64,000 nucleotides of DNA from Cherax quadricarinatus (Eukaryota > Arthropoda > Malacostraca > Decapoda > Parastacidae): positions 16,694,381 to 16,758,380 of the forward strand of contig NC_091355.1 in assembly GCF_038502225.1 (NCBI RefSeq), read 5' to 3'. A model generated the notes under the pieces. It did not search any database, was not told the DNA's origin, and was given only the letters and a program-made list of their open reading frames with translations. The position numbers were made by a program, and so were the translations under genes. Within the stretch, counting starts at the first letter, position 1. Each line of letters starts with the position of its first letter. Shown here piece after piece: positions 22,385 through 32,390 of the stretch.

Positions 22385-22530
22385 AACCCATACCACGGGT
22401 GGAGTTAGAATCCGCGATCAGTCTCCCAAAACTCCAGACCGACGCGTTAGCCACCGGGCCAGCTAGCTAACGCGTCTCCCCCCAGTTTTGAGACTCCCTG
22501 ATCGCGGGTTCTAACCCCACCCGTGGTGTG
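22385..22530. repeat. Inverted pair of tRNA-like (SINE-head) sequences
   Basis: On the minus strand 22398-22465 reads TGGCCCGGTGGCTAACGCGT (A-box-like) then ATCGCGGATTCTAACTCC (B-box-like). On the plus strand 22462-22525 reads GCTAACGCGTCTCC…GATCGCGGGTTCTAACCCCA. The two face each other head to head with almost no spacer. Too degenerate for a working tRNA; best seen as a tRNA-derived SINE fold-back. 22531-23795 shows no assignable feature; nor does 21890-22384. Confidence 0.5.
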
Positions 22531-23790
22531 GTGTGTTTGCAATTGTGTTATTATGATTTCGTGAGTCAAGAACGGAACATTGGGCGTCGGGAAGCCGACA
22601 CATGCTCCTTAAAATGGACAATGGGTCGTATAATTGTTCTGCATGTTTCCTTGCTCTCTTTTTCCTGATATTTTTCTTGGAAAATCGAGAATTAACCCTC
22701 TTCGTTTTTTTTTTTTTTTGAGACTAGGATGACTCGAGCGTTTACTTCATTGTGTAAGACTGAGTGAAGACCATCATTTATTGCTGTGTCTTCTCACTGA
22801 ATTCCTTACTCACACATCCAGTAATTAAATATCAGAACAGTGTGAGTGTTACTTCTTAAAGGTGGATTATCACTAATTTTCCCAATGCTTTACTCGCTTT
22901 GGGTCTCCTGCCTTCCAGTCTTTTACCTAATATTTCAAATCCTCAATGATTAGGAACAGAATTCAACCTATCTTAAATTGAAGCTGCCATCTCTGTCGAT
23001 ATTATATCAATGACTATGTCCACCTGTTATCTGGGTCTCTGTGCAAACTGGAACAGAAGTCTTTTGTCTGATACACTGATGTTACATAATAAACGTTACA
23101 TAATTTCGAGCTGCTCCAGCCCCTAACACCCATACTGCTTCCTATTCCAGCTCCTGACACACACACTACTACACTCACTACAGCTACTGACACGTGCACG
23201 TTTTTCTATAGTTCTTGACACCTGTACAACTTTTATATAATATATATATAACAGATTTCTGTTTTTACTTTGCCTTCACCTCTCATGTTTTTACCTCCGT
23301 CTTACTTTAATATCTCTCAGATTGTTTTACCGTCAGTAAAACACTTTAAAAACCTTCAAAATTTCAAGGAACGGCAACAATGAAAGGTGAAGATTTTCCA
23401 GTCTCCAACAGATACCCAATTTACCGAGAGAAATTAACAACATGTGATGACAGTTAATGAAAAAAATCAACGACTTACAACTGATATTTAAAAAAAAGGG
23501 AAAGATACAATTATTATTTAAAATACTTCATATTTCTATTAAAGCTTACACTGGATTGGTATTAATTTAACTGTGTCCCACTGTCGTAGTGTGTAGCCCA
23601 AGAAGCAATAATGTTGGAATCAATACAGAATGTTTGATGTATGTCACTTCTTTTCCTTCATAAATATTGGTAGGGTAAGTGGATGCCCAGTTCGCCTGAA
23701 GTGTTGTCCTCGTCAGGAGAGAACTGAAAACTCCTACTGATACAAGCACTAGACAGATAATGACCCGCTCAGTGAAACTTGGGTGATTTG

Positions 23791-23795
<5 letters not shown>

Positions 23796-23872
<77 letters not shown>
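23796..23872. repeat. (GA)n microsatellite
   Basis: 77 bp pure GA. 23873-24170 has nothing I can assign. Confidence 0.97.
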
Positions 23873-23878
<6 letters not shown>

Positions 23879-24170
23879 AGAACCAGCGGGCCAGCACACC
23901 TCTTGCGATATTAAGCGTCCTTCAGGAACGTCCTGAGAAGATTATTGCCTAAGAAATAATTTTTGCTCGATAATTCTTCTTTGCAAGACCTTGATCTGGG
24001 AAGCAATATAGGATACGCCTGACAGTCATCACCAACTAATTTCCTCATAAGACAGCTCTTGAGAGGGAAGATGACTTTTTTAACGTTCTGCTCCTTTTCA
24101 AATCGACCAGAATTCTAAAGAAGGAAAATTAAAAATTACAAAATATGAGTATAATTGGGTACTTTCATAC

Positions 24171-24182
24171 ACACACACACAG

Positions 24183-24257
<75 letters not shown>
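24171..24257. repeat. (AC)n and (AT)n microsatellite
   Basis: A short AC run, a few bases, then about 70 bp AT; directly followed by TIR element copy B. Confidence 0.95.
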
Positions 24258-24259
<2 letters not shown>

Positions 24260-25065
24260 ATAGCTGAAAGTGGTCAATTAGTAAGAACTCAATTGAAATT
24301 TGGTCATTTGTGAATTTTTTTTATACTTTTAATGATATATTCTTTTTCATTTATTCTTTTTTCTTTCAACATACCAGCCGTATCCCACCGAGGCGGGGTG
24401 GCCCAAAAGAAAAAAACTAAGGTTTCTCTTTTTAAATTTAGTAATATATACAGGAGAAGAGGTTACCAGCCCCTTGCTCCCGGCATTTTAGTCGCCTCTT
24501 ACAACACGCATGGCTTACGGAGGAAGAATTCTGTTCCACTTCCCCATGGAGGTAAGAGGAAATAAACAAGAACAAGACTAGAAAGAAAATAGAAGAAAAC
24601 CCAGAGGGGTGTGTGTATATATATGCTTGTACATGTATGTGTAGTGTGACCTAAATGCAAGTAGAAGTAGCAAGACATACCTGAAATCTTGCTTGTTTAT
24701 GAGACAGACAAAAGACACCAGCAATCCTACCATCATGTAAAACAATTACAGGCTTTCACTTGGCAGGACGGTAGTACCTCCCTGGGCGCTTGCTGTTTAC
24801 CAACCTACTACCATTTATGTTAATGCAAAAAATAATAATTTTGTACCAAAAAACCTTAGAAAACTTACCTAATTTACCCTAATCCAACCGAATATATTTC
24901 ACACAATTTTCCAATAATTTAATATTAAACACAATGAAATATTTTTTTTCGTTAGGTTCGGAATCATTTTCGCGACATTATTGCATCACAAATTTTCGCT
25001 TGCCTTATTCGGCAGGAAGAGCGTTACTATTTAAGCCAAACTCCCAAGTTTTTACCTATTCTGCA

Positions 25066-25068
<3 letters not shown>
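24258..25068 (+). mobile_element. AT-microsatellite TIR element, copy B, split by an inserted LINE tail
   Basis: The left part 24258-24354 and right part 24812-25068 together give one element. The left TIR is decayed (CAATAGCTGAAAGTGGTCAA) and the right end is CTATTCTGCACGA. (AT)n flanks both sides. The interruption is a minus-strand LINE tail. Confidence 0.8.
24355..24811 (-). mobile_element. RTE-like LINE 3' UTR inserted in TIR element B
   Basis: The minus strand ends in the CACCCCGCCTCGGTGGGATA block and then an A-rich tail. CATTTAT occurs on both sides (24348-24354 and 24812-24818) and is present once in uninterrupted copies, so it is a probable 7-bp target-site duplication. No coding sequence; 5' truncated in the 3' UTR. 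Confidence 0.72.

Positions 25069-25155
<87 letters not shown>
25069..25155. repeat. (AT)n microsatellite between TIR elements B and C
   Basis: About 87 bp of AT. Confidence 0.97.
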
Positions 25156-25158
<3 letters not shown>

Positions 25159-25542
25159 GTGCCGAATATGTAAAACTGGTCAATTAACAAGAACTCATTT
25201 AAAATTAAGTCCTTTCTGAAATTTTCTTTTATACGTTTAAAGATATATTCTTTCATTAATGTTAATGTAAAAAAATTTAATTTTGCACCAAAAGAATCTT
25301 AGAAAACTTACCTAACCTTATTATAACAAGAGCAATTTATTTTAGCCTAACCCAACTAAATATATTTTAGATTTGTTTACAATAATTTAATACTAAACAA
25401 ACACAGTGAAATATATTTTTTTCGTTAGGTTCAGAATGATTTTGGCGAAATTATTGCATACATAAATTTTCACTTGTCCTATATGGCAAGATGAGCGTTG
25501 CTATTTAAGCCAAGATCGCAAGTTCTGCCTATTCGGCACGAC
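25156..25542 (+). mobile_element. AT-microsatellite TIR element, copy C (complete)
   Basis: 387 bp. Left end GTCGTGCCGAATATGTAAAA; the right end reverse-complements to GTCGTGCCGAATAGGCAGAA, so the TIRs share the first 13 bases and are similar to about 24. (AT)n on both sides. The body is AT-rich with conserved ACTTACCTAACCTTATTATA and GCGAAATTATTGCATAC. No ORF. Confidence 0.88.
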
Positions 25543-25543
25543 A

Positions 25544-25596
<53 letters not shown>
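25543..25596. repeat. (AT)n microsatellite between inverted TIR elements C and D
   Basis: 54 bp of AT. Confidence 0.96.
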
Positions 25597-25599
<3 letters not shown>

Positions 25600-25674
25600 G
25601 TGCCGAATAGGCAGAACTTGCGATCTTGGCTTAAATAGCAACGCTCATCTTGCCATATAGGACAAGTGAAAATT

Positions 25675-25675
<1 letters not shown>
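25597..25675 (-). mobile_element. AT-microsatellite TIR element, copy D (79-bp end only)
   Basis: An exact inverted copy of the right end of copy C across the (AT)n spacer, cut off at AAATTTATATA, where a (TG)n run starts. Together C-end and D make an inverted repeat of about 79-bp arms. Confidence 0.85.
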
Positions 25676-25768
<93 letters not shown>

Positions 25769-25778
25769 TGTGTGTAAA
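25676..25778. repeat. (TG)n microsatellite
   Basis: About 100 bp TG. 25779-25967 is AT-rich and unassigned. Confidence 0.97.
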
Positions 25779-25967
25779 GTGGTTACCCATAGCCTCGGGG
25801 AAGTCGGTAATAAGCTTCATTTAGATTTTTCGGTGAAACCGATCGAATATTCCACTTCTACCATCCCATCTTTTATAACTACACAAATGTGTATTACGTT
25901 ATATAATGAAATGTACCAAACATAAAAGTATGCATTAATACCACAAAGAAGCTTACAATATATAAGG

Positions 25968-26362
25968 TTTTAGGACTACATTACAAATACACGTGTATAA
26001 AAAATTACAATACAAATAAACTTGTAAAAAAATACATTACAATTAAACTTGTAAAAATTACATTTCAAATAAACATGTAAAAATTGCGTATCAAATAAAC
26101 ACGTAAAATTTACATATCAAATAAACATGTAAAACGTGCATATTAAATAAACATGTAAAACTTACACATCAAATAAACATGTAAAACTTACACATCAAAT
26201 AAACATGTAAAACTTACACATCAAATAAACATGTAAAACTTACACATCAAATAAACATGTAAAACTTACATATCAAATAAACATGTAAAACTTACATATC
26301 AAATAAACATGTAAAACTTACATATCAAATAAACATGTAAAACTTACATATCAAATAAACAT
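25968..26362 (+). repeat. 26-bp minisatellite (about 14 units)
   Basis: Unit close to AAATAAACATGTAAAACTTA plus CACATC or CATATC. Units become more regular from left to right: the first five are diverged, the last eight nearly identical. Confidence 0.92.
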
Positions 26363-27084
26363 GAGCCAAAGGGTCTCTAAACAAATATGGAATGGTGGGC
26401 AAATTATCCAGATTTTCTAGACAAACAGACCAATACTCCTGCCAAAGTATGTCTTTTCATTAGGATGTTTTTGTATTCTCCAGATTTTTTCCACTTGTTA
26501 ACCAGCCTAAGACAGAGAAATATATTTATCGAAATTAAGTGCCTTCTAGGTCATTTTTCATGTCTGTTCTTGGTCGTTAATGATGTAAGATATAATTTTA
26601 ACCTCATATTATAATTTAAACTTCCAAGTTCTTCCATCAGTCTAGCTGGAAACTACAGAAAATTCTCAAAGAAGTGTGTTTACAACACGCTATTTCTGAA
26701 TATTTTAAAATGGGCCTGACATACCTGGTGTGCAGTGCAATGAATATTTCTTTACTGCAGTATTTCAAAGGCATTTATAAGATAGGCTAGCCATGCGTAT
26801 GCTGCTGCTGTTGTTTATGAGTGGCCCTGGCAATGCGCTCCATGAATTGATTCAGGCCCTTCTCATGTATTGCTTTATGTAGGTTCTTCTCTTCCAGTCT
26901 ATACACATTATCTTAGTCATCCTTCACCCTTCCCTACTGATATTACCTTGCACTTGCTTGAATTACATCAGTAGTCATTTGTCTGGCGACTCCAGCAGCC
27001 TGTTCTAATTGCTGTGTAGCTCGATTCCATCCTCAAGTGTTATTTTTCTCAGTAATTTACGTCGTCGGCAAGTAGCTTTCAGTG

Positions 27085-27170
27085 TGTGTGTGTGTGTACT
27101 CACCTATTTGTACTCACCTGTTTGTGGTTGCAGGGGTCGATTCACAGCTCCTGGCCCCGCCTCTTCGCTT

Positions 27171-27172
<2 letters not shown>
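27085..27172 (+). repeat. SINE-like repeat family S, copy on plus strand
   Basis: GTGTGTACTCACCTATTTGT, then GGTTGCAGGGGTCGATTCAC, then CTCCTGGCCCCGCCTCTTCG. It begins in a TG run and ends in a GA run. 26363-27084 has no assignable feature. Confidence 0.72.

Positions 27173-27237
<65 letters not shown>
27172..27237. repeat. (GA)n microsatellite
   Basis: 66 bp GA at the 3' edge of the SINE-like copy. Confidence 0.96.
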
Positions 27238-27240
<3 letters not shown>

Positions 27241-27529
27241 ATTTATTTATTCAATAGTCTACTTTCATTAACTAACATTCAAGTATCAATTCCCGAGTCC
27301 GTAACTTAGTTTTGCGTATTCCTTAAGAACCTAAGGCAACAACTCGACTGATCTTAACGCTCTCTTTTTTTTATATGTATTCAGCAATACGTTCTTTAAT
27401 TTTTATTTTGTTTCACTGGCGGCTGTGTTACTGTATCGGAGATTCGGGATGCTTGGGTTTACCTACATTTGGAAATATACTCTAAAAATGTTCCCGTACT
27501 TCAGTTCAAACCCAATCTTGCCTAAGATA

Positions 27530-27704
27530 TGCTCCACTTCCCAGGATGCCACCCACAGCAGTCGGCTAATATTTAAGTACTAGTAGAGGACAGAAGCAGC
27601 AGTTGTAAAGTTGACTTACCTATACGTCTCCATCGTCCCAGGATTGAACCCGGGTCCCTTGGCTGTGAGATGAAAACGCTGCTGCTGAGCTACGGATATT
27701 CAGA
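27530..27704 (-). repeat. tRNA-derived SINE (family T), copy 1
   Basis: On the minus strand 27634-27702 is tRNA-like: a TCCGTAGCTCAGCAGCAGCG A-box region and a CGGGTTCAATCCTGG B-box region, with partly pairing acceptor ends. It is followed by a body with the conserved (GACTG)CTGTGGGTGGCATCCTGG block. The same head-plus-body layout recurs at 53.99-54.17 and 63.69-63.86 kb. A functional tRNA is unlikely because the D-arm is disrupted. Confidence 0.65.
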
Positions 27705-28884
27705 ATGCTGGCATGTGTGAGAAAAGCCGAGGTAACGTCCAAGTGTCCCCGTCCATCTCACCAGACTGTCTTCTTTACACTTGAGGGTTTTGGTAGGCAA
27801 GACTAAAAGTTCCTGCATATATTTTACAAGCTGCAAGAGTTTTTGTGCCTCAACTCCCTACAGTGCCTGACTCTAGCATTTACTATATTATAACGTCAGT
27901 TTTTAGATTTTACGAATAATTAAATATAAAGCAAAATATGGACCAGGTGTAGGGTAATGTTTTAGTCATCTGCAAGCTATAACTATCAAATGGGACGATC
28001 AGCTGATTTCCTGAGTGTATTGGTATGGACATTTATTCGAAATTTATTAGGAATGAGTGAGCACAGAAAAAAAAATCTGAGAAAAATATAATATGGGTCA
28101 GGTGGTAGCTGCACTTCTAGTGCAATAGCTATCTTCTGAACTCTGAGAATACTGTCTTCATCTTAACAATAAAGCGACGTTCATCTCAGTGATAATGGCT
28201 TTGCTGAAATGATAGATTAACAGGCCAGTTAATGAATAAAGTCTGTTTCATAGAGGAACTTTATATAGAGACCTTTCACCTCTGGACAAACTTCTTCAGT
28301 CAATGCGCAGGAATATACAACGAGGAAATTTATGAATGGGTAGTCAGCCGAGTGGCCTGGTCAGTGTGTGAGTGAATTGTGAGGTCGGAGCACTGTGGGA
28401 CTCCTACCGGTCCTGTGTAAGATAAGTAACAGGTATGGCTAAACTGGAAGCTTCTTGATTGTCTTAGAATGCATTTTATGATCGGATTAGATCAACTTTC
28501 AGGTATTTGTGCCGTGTTTTGCCCATTTCTTTTACGACTCAATGGGCGTCATTCCAAGAAGTCAATATGAATTATGCTGCGAGTCTGGCAAGCACTCGAC
28601 TGCTCTTTCAACCTGATATCAAATGTGCTTTGGGTAGGAAAACTAGGAGAATTAAACCCTGACTATACTCATTACGTAAACAGAATAAGGTAATGCTTGC
28701 ACTTTTCTCTGGTTCACTCAGTATTACAATTTAATATTTACACTATCAAAATTTATTAAAATGGTAAATAATAAAGTGAAAATAATGTGGGCTATCGCAA
28801 CGGATCGCCCAGACATTATCTTTGCTGTCAGGCAATGATAGGCAACTCTTATTAAAATAATTATAACAATTCTATTAATAAATC

Positions 28885-29226
28885 TTAATTAATACTAAAG
28901 CAGCAGACGAACACTGTTCAAAGCCTTGGATAAGTTTAGATTTAGAAAGGTTATAGAAAAATATTGGTTTGGAAATAAAGCAGTCGATGAGTGGAACAGT
29001 TAACCAATTCGGGTTATTGAAGATACAACGTTGGGTAGCTTCAAATTTAAGTTAGATAAATATACGAGTGAGAGGGGTTGGATTTATGTGAGACTTAAAC
29101 ATGAGTTAACAAGGTTGTCTAAGCTTATTTCTTGGGTAGCATTGAAAATGGGTTAAGCAAATATTTTTGATAGTGGGTTTGGGTTTGATAAGGACCTGCC
29201 TTGAATGGGCCAGTAAGCCTGTTACA
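28885..29226 (+). pseudogene. CR1-like LINE C-terminus and 3' tail, left part
   Basis: The plus strand reads RKVIEKYWFGNKAVDEWNS, then LGSFKFKLDKY, then GFDKDLP and the non-coding tail GGGCCAGTAAGCCTGTTACA. This is the usual C-terminal end of CR1-like ORF2 (V..WN.LP…F...LD). There are two in-frame stops. At 29226 the tail is broken by the composite fold-back element and resumes at 30220. 27705-28884 has no assignable feature. Confidence 0.7.
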
Positions 29227-29260
29227 TTGATAAATTAGACACATGTGCAACTCTTGGGTA

Positions 29261-29310
29261 TCTTTATTAAGGAAACGCTTCGCCACACAGTGGCTTCATC
29301 AGTCCATACA
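29261..29310 (-). ncRNA. Hammerhead-like motif, family A
   Basis: Minus strand: GGACTGATGAAGCCACTGTG, then TGGCGAAGCGTTTCC. GAAA is changed to GAAG here, which would be expected to weaken the core. Otherwise as at 6123-6177. Confidence 0.5.
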
Positions 29311-29338
29311 CAGGAGAAACATATGCAACAGTTAGGTA

Positions 29339-29397
29339 TCTTTATTTCTAAACGTTTCGCCTACACAGTAGGCTTCTTCAGTCGAATACAGAAAAGT
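29339..29397 (-). ncRNA. Hammerhead-like motif, family B
   Basis: Minus strand: CTGAAGA, extra A, stem II GCCTAC-TGT-GTAGGC (6 bp), GAAAC, GTTT. Different stem II sequence from family A but the same fold: GCCAC/GTGGC there against GCCTAC/GTAGGC here. A distal stem I is possible. Confidence 0.62.
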
Positions 29398-29537
29398 TGA
29401 TAGAAGCAGAAGAGACTTGAAGACGAATGTAATCAGTCCATCACCCTTAAAGTTTTGAGGTGGTCAGTCCCTCAGTCTGGAGAAGAGTATTGTTCCATAG
29501 TCTGAAACAATATGGAGTTGAAGTGAAAGGATGGAGC

Positions 29538-29547
29538 CTTATATAGC
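29538..29547 (-). promoter_or_regulatory. TATA-like box of family-B terminal repeat (left arm)
   Basis: Minus-strand GGCGCTATATAAGGCTCC; the mirror copy in the right arm is at 29949-29960 on the plus strand (CGCTATATAAGACTCC). It lies upstream of the hammerhead-like motif in transcription direction. Confidence 0.5.
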
Positions 29548-29948
29548 GCCAGGAGGTGAGACGTAGGTCACTAGTAGAACGCAGATGTTGGGAGGTCAGG
29601 TCCCTCTCAAATCCAGCCGTTCTCACTAGTAGAGGTTGTCGAAGTTGATTTCAGGTACCCTTGTGTTGCAGTGTCTGGCAGATTGAACATTAAAAGGTAT
29701 AAAATACCGACAGGTTGTTAGGTAAGACACATACGCAACAGTTAGGTATCTTTATTTCGAAACGTTTCGCCTGTCGGTATTTTATACCATTTTAATGTTC
29801 AATCTGTCAGACACTGCAACACAAGGGTATCTTGGTACAGACCTGAAATCAACTTCGACAACCTCTACTAGTGAGAACGGCTGGATTTGAGAGGGACCTG
29901 ACCTCCCAACATCTGCGTTCTACTAGTGACCTACGTCTCACCTCCTGG

Positions 29949-29962
29949 CGCTATATAAGACT
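29949..29962 (+). promoter_or_regulatory. TATA-like box of family-B terminal repeat (right arm)
   Basis: GCGCTATATAAGACTCC, conserved with the left arm. Downstream sequence runs 160-170 bp to where the ribozyme would be expected, but the right arm ends before a complete hammerhead core. Confidence 0.5.
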
Positions 29963-30219
29963 CCATCCTTTCACTTCAACTCCATATTGTTTCAGACTAT
30001 GGAACAATGCTCTTCTCCAGACTGAGGGACTGACCACCTCAAAACTTTAAGGGTGATGGACTGATTACATAGTCTTCAAGTCTCTTCTGCTTCTATCAAC
30101 TTTTCTATTCTCTTGAGTAGAATACGGCATATGAGCGGAGAAGGAGCTTATAAAGATATCCAAGAGTTGCACATGTGTCTAATTTATCAACGTGTCGGTT
30201 CTGTGAACCATTCATCTAC

Positions 30220-30270
30220 AAGCCTGTTACACTTTTCCTCCATTTGTATGTTATGTATTTTACACCTTAG
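30220..30270 (+). repeat. CR1-like LINE 3' tail, right part after the insertion
   Basis: AAGCCTGTTACACTTTTCCTCCATTTG then TATGTTATG continues the tail interrupted at 29226. It ends in T-rich TATGTT-type repeats like the copy at 30635-30660. 30271-30630 is unassigned. Confidence 0.7.
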
Positions 30271-30634
30271 CTGACCTTGCTTTCAAAATCATCACAAAAT
30301 AACAAGTCATATCAGAACGTCCAATGCTACCTTGAGCACTAAGTCTCCTCCATTCGCTTAACACCAGCAACTATCGGTAGTTCACACTGTCAAGGTATTA
30401 CTTGACGTTTGCCTTCTGATTTTAAAATATAACTTGCGTTGTCTTTCCTCCAACAAAAATGCAAATGAGGTATTAATGTACCCCAAGGCATTGAACATTT
30501 ATCTCTCACGGGAGAAGTAATGTCCATGATATAAGAATAGCCATGATGAGACTGCTGATGTCCGCCTGGTGTATGCTAGTCACTGTGTTCTTGCTGCCGG
30601 CAGAGAGAGGAGTTTGGGACCTAAGTTTGGGACG

Positions 30635-30855
30635 TAAGAACATAAGAATAGAGGAACATTGCAGAAGGCCTACTGGCTCATACAAGGCAGGTCCTTATCA
30701 AAATAGCCTCTAACAGAAAGACCAACAACATCTCTCAGGCGTTGAAGGCTTTGCTTGAATAACAGATCCCACCTGGGGAGGTTAAGGCGAGAGAAAAGTC
30801 GCTTTGCATTGTATTTTTGTCCAGAGGTACTGCATAAAATGTTCAAAAAAGTCAT
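30635..30855 (-). pseudogene. CR1-like LINE 3' end (minus strand)
   Basis: The minus strand reads RLNLPRWDLLFKQSL, then GYFDKDLPCMSQ and a stop, then the tail AATGTTCCTCTATTCTTATG and TTCTTA. Same tail as at 8265-8346 and 29.2/30.2 kb. About 50 residues are left. Confidence 0.65.
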
Positions 30856-31114
30856 TCAACAATCATAGTTACCACAACTCCAGTGGATGATGCAAACTGA
30901 CTAGAAACCATCATGATTTGGATATTGTTAAAAGCAAATGCAACCAATCATTATCCCAACGTTAATACAGCCCTGAATTAGTGATTTATTTGCCCCATGG
31001 TACTGTGTACATACTCTCTTGTGTAAGTGTAGGAGATCAGTCATCTGCTTTCACAGTTTATTCATTTAAATTTTACGTCAGTGTCTCTGTTCCTGTGTTT
31101 GTCTTCTTCCTACC

Positions 31115-31716
31115 TCCCTCCCTTCCCTCTCTCTCTCTCTCTCTCTCTCTTCCCTCTCTCTCTCTCCTCCCTCTCTCTCTCTCCTCCCTCTCTCTCTCTC
31201 CTCCCTCTCTCTCTCTCCTCCCTCTCTCTCTCTCCTCCCTCTCTCTCTCTCTCCTCCCTCTCTCTCTCTCTCTCACTCTCTCTCCCTCCCTCTCACTCCT
31301 CCCTCCCTCTCTCTCCTCCCTCCCTCTCCCTCTCCTCCCTCCCTCTCTTCTCTCCTCCCTCTCTCTCCTCCCTCCCTCTCTCTCTCCACCCTCTCTCTCT
31401 CTCCTCCCTCTCTCTCTCTCCTCCCTCTCTCTCTCCCCTCCCTCTCTCTCCCCTCCCTCTCTCTCTCTCTCTCCTCCCTCTCTCTCCTCCCTCTCTCTCC
31501 TCCCTCTCTCTCCTCCCCCTCTCTCTCTCCTCTCTCTCTCCTCTCTCTCTCTCTCCTCTCTCTCTTCTCTCTCTCTCTCTCTCCTCTCTCTCCTCTCTCT
31601 CTCTCACCTCTCTCTCTCTCTCTCTCTCCTCCCTCTCTCTCCTCCCTCTCTCTCTCTCTCCTCCCTCTCTCTCTCTCCTCCCTCTCTCTCTCTCTCTCCT
31701 CCCTCTCTCTCTCTCT

Positions 31717-31757
<41 letters not shown>

Positions 31758-32056
31758 CCTCTCTCTCTCTCTCTCTCTCCTCCCTCTCTCTCTCTCTCCT
31801 CCCTCTCTCTCTCTCTCCTCCCTCTCTCTCTCTCTCTCCTCCCTCTCTCTCTCCTCCCTCTCTCTCTCTCTCCTCCCTCTCTCTCTCTCTCCTCCCTCTC
31901 TCTCTCTCTCTCCTCCCTCCCTCTCTCTCCTCCCTCTCCTCCCTCTCTCTCCTCCCGTTCTCTCTCACCCCCTCTCTTTCTCTCTCTCCCCCCTCTCTCA
32001 CTCCTCCCCTCACTCTCCCTCCTCTGTCTCTGTGTCTGTGCGTCTGTCTCCCCCCT
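31115..32056. repeat. Polypyrimidine tract (CT)n/CTCCCT, about 940 bp
   Basis: Almost pure C/T on the plus strand, built from CT runs separated by CTCCCTC, with few A or G. It could form triplex (H-DNA). The long SLSLS and REREE frames on both strands are artefacts. 30856-31114 and 32057-32390 show nothing I can assign. Confidence 0.95.
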
Positions 32057-32390
32057 TTGAAGCATAAAGTTCTGGACTCGCTTCAGCTCGTCAACGAAAG
32101 TTGCAGGCTGCATCAAGGTCACTCTTCAAGATTTTTTTTCCTTTAAACATTCTGACACGGCACAAGTTTTCGATTCACGGCCGACTGGGTTCCTTCACTG
32201 GTCCACGACGATTGTGCTGGGAAACAGACGGATATTTGCTGCTCTGCTGGAGCCTCTGTCTTTCTCTCTCGCTCGTTTGCTGTCAACGGCGTTCCAAAAT
32301 GTCAAGTATTAAAGAAAAGTTAGAGGTACAGGAGAAAAACATGGGCAATTTGTTAGAAAGGAGATATTTTGGATTTTACTGAAATTAACT

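Larger units (their letters stand above)
29227..30219. mobile_element. 993-bp nested fold-back element with hammerhead-like motifs and 12-bp target-site duplication
   Basis: AAGCCTGTTACA at 29215-29226 is repeated at 30220-30231, bordering the element. Outer ends (family A) are inverted: TTGATAAATTAGACACATGT at left, ACATGTGTCTAATTTATCAA at right. Inside sits a second inverted repeat (family B) with arms of about 330 bp (29385-29715 against about 29770-30110), each with a TATA-like box and promoter-like 5' part. The left side carries two hammerhead-like motifs on the minus strand. It has no ORF. The sequence broken by the insertion is a LINE tail whose uninterrupted form is known from two other copies in the window, so the insertion is well supported. 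Confidence 0.82.

Noticed and set aside
25968..26362. Possible CRISPR array
   Set aside because: The repeats are directly head to tail with no unique spacers; this is a minisatellite in a eukaryotic context.
27634..27702. Functional tRNA gene
   Set aside because: A- and B-box regions exist but the D-arm and part of the acceptor stem do not pair, and the unit is followed by a SINE body found elsewhere.
28250..28312. Another hammerhead-like motif on the minus strand (CTGAAGA…GTGAAAGG)
   Set aside because: CTGAAGA and GAAA boxes are present, but the sequence between them does not form a convincing stem II.
31073..32122. Very long open frames of Ser-Leu and Arg-Glu repeats on both strands
   Set aside because: They arise from the CT/GA simple repeat; any frame of such a tract stays open.
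32290..32382. Short frame MSSIKEKLEVQEKNMGNLLE as a host exon
   Set aside because: Only about 27 codons, no recognisable domain, no supporting splice context.
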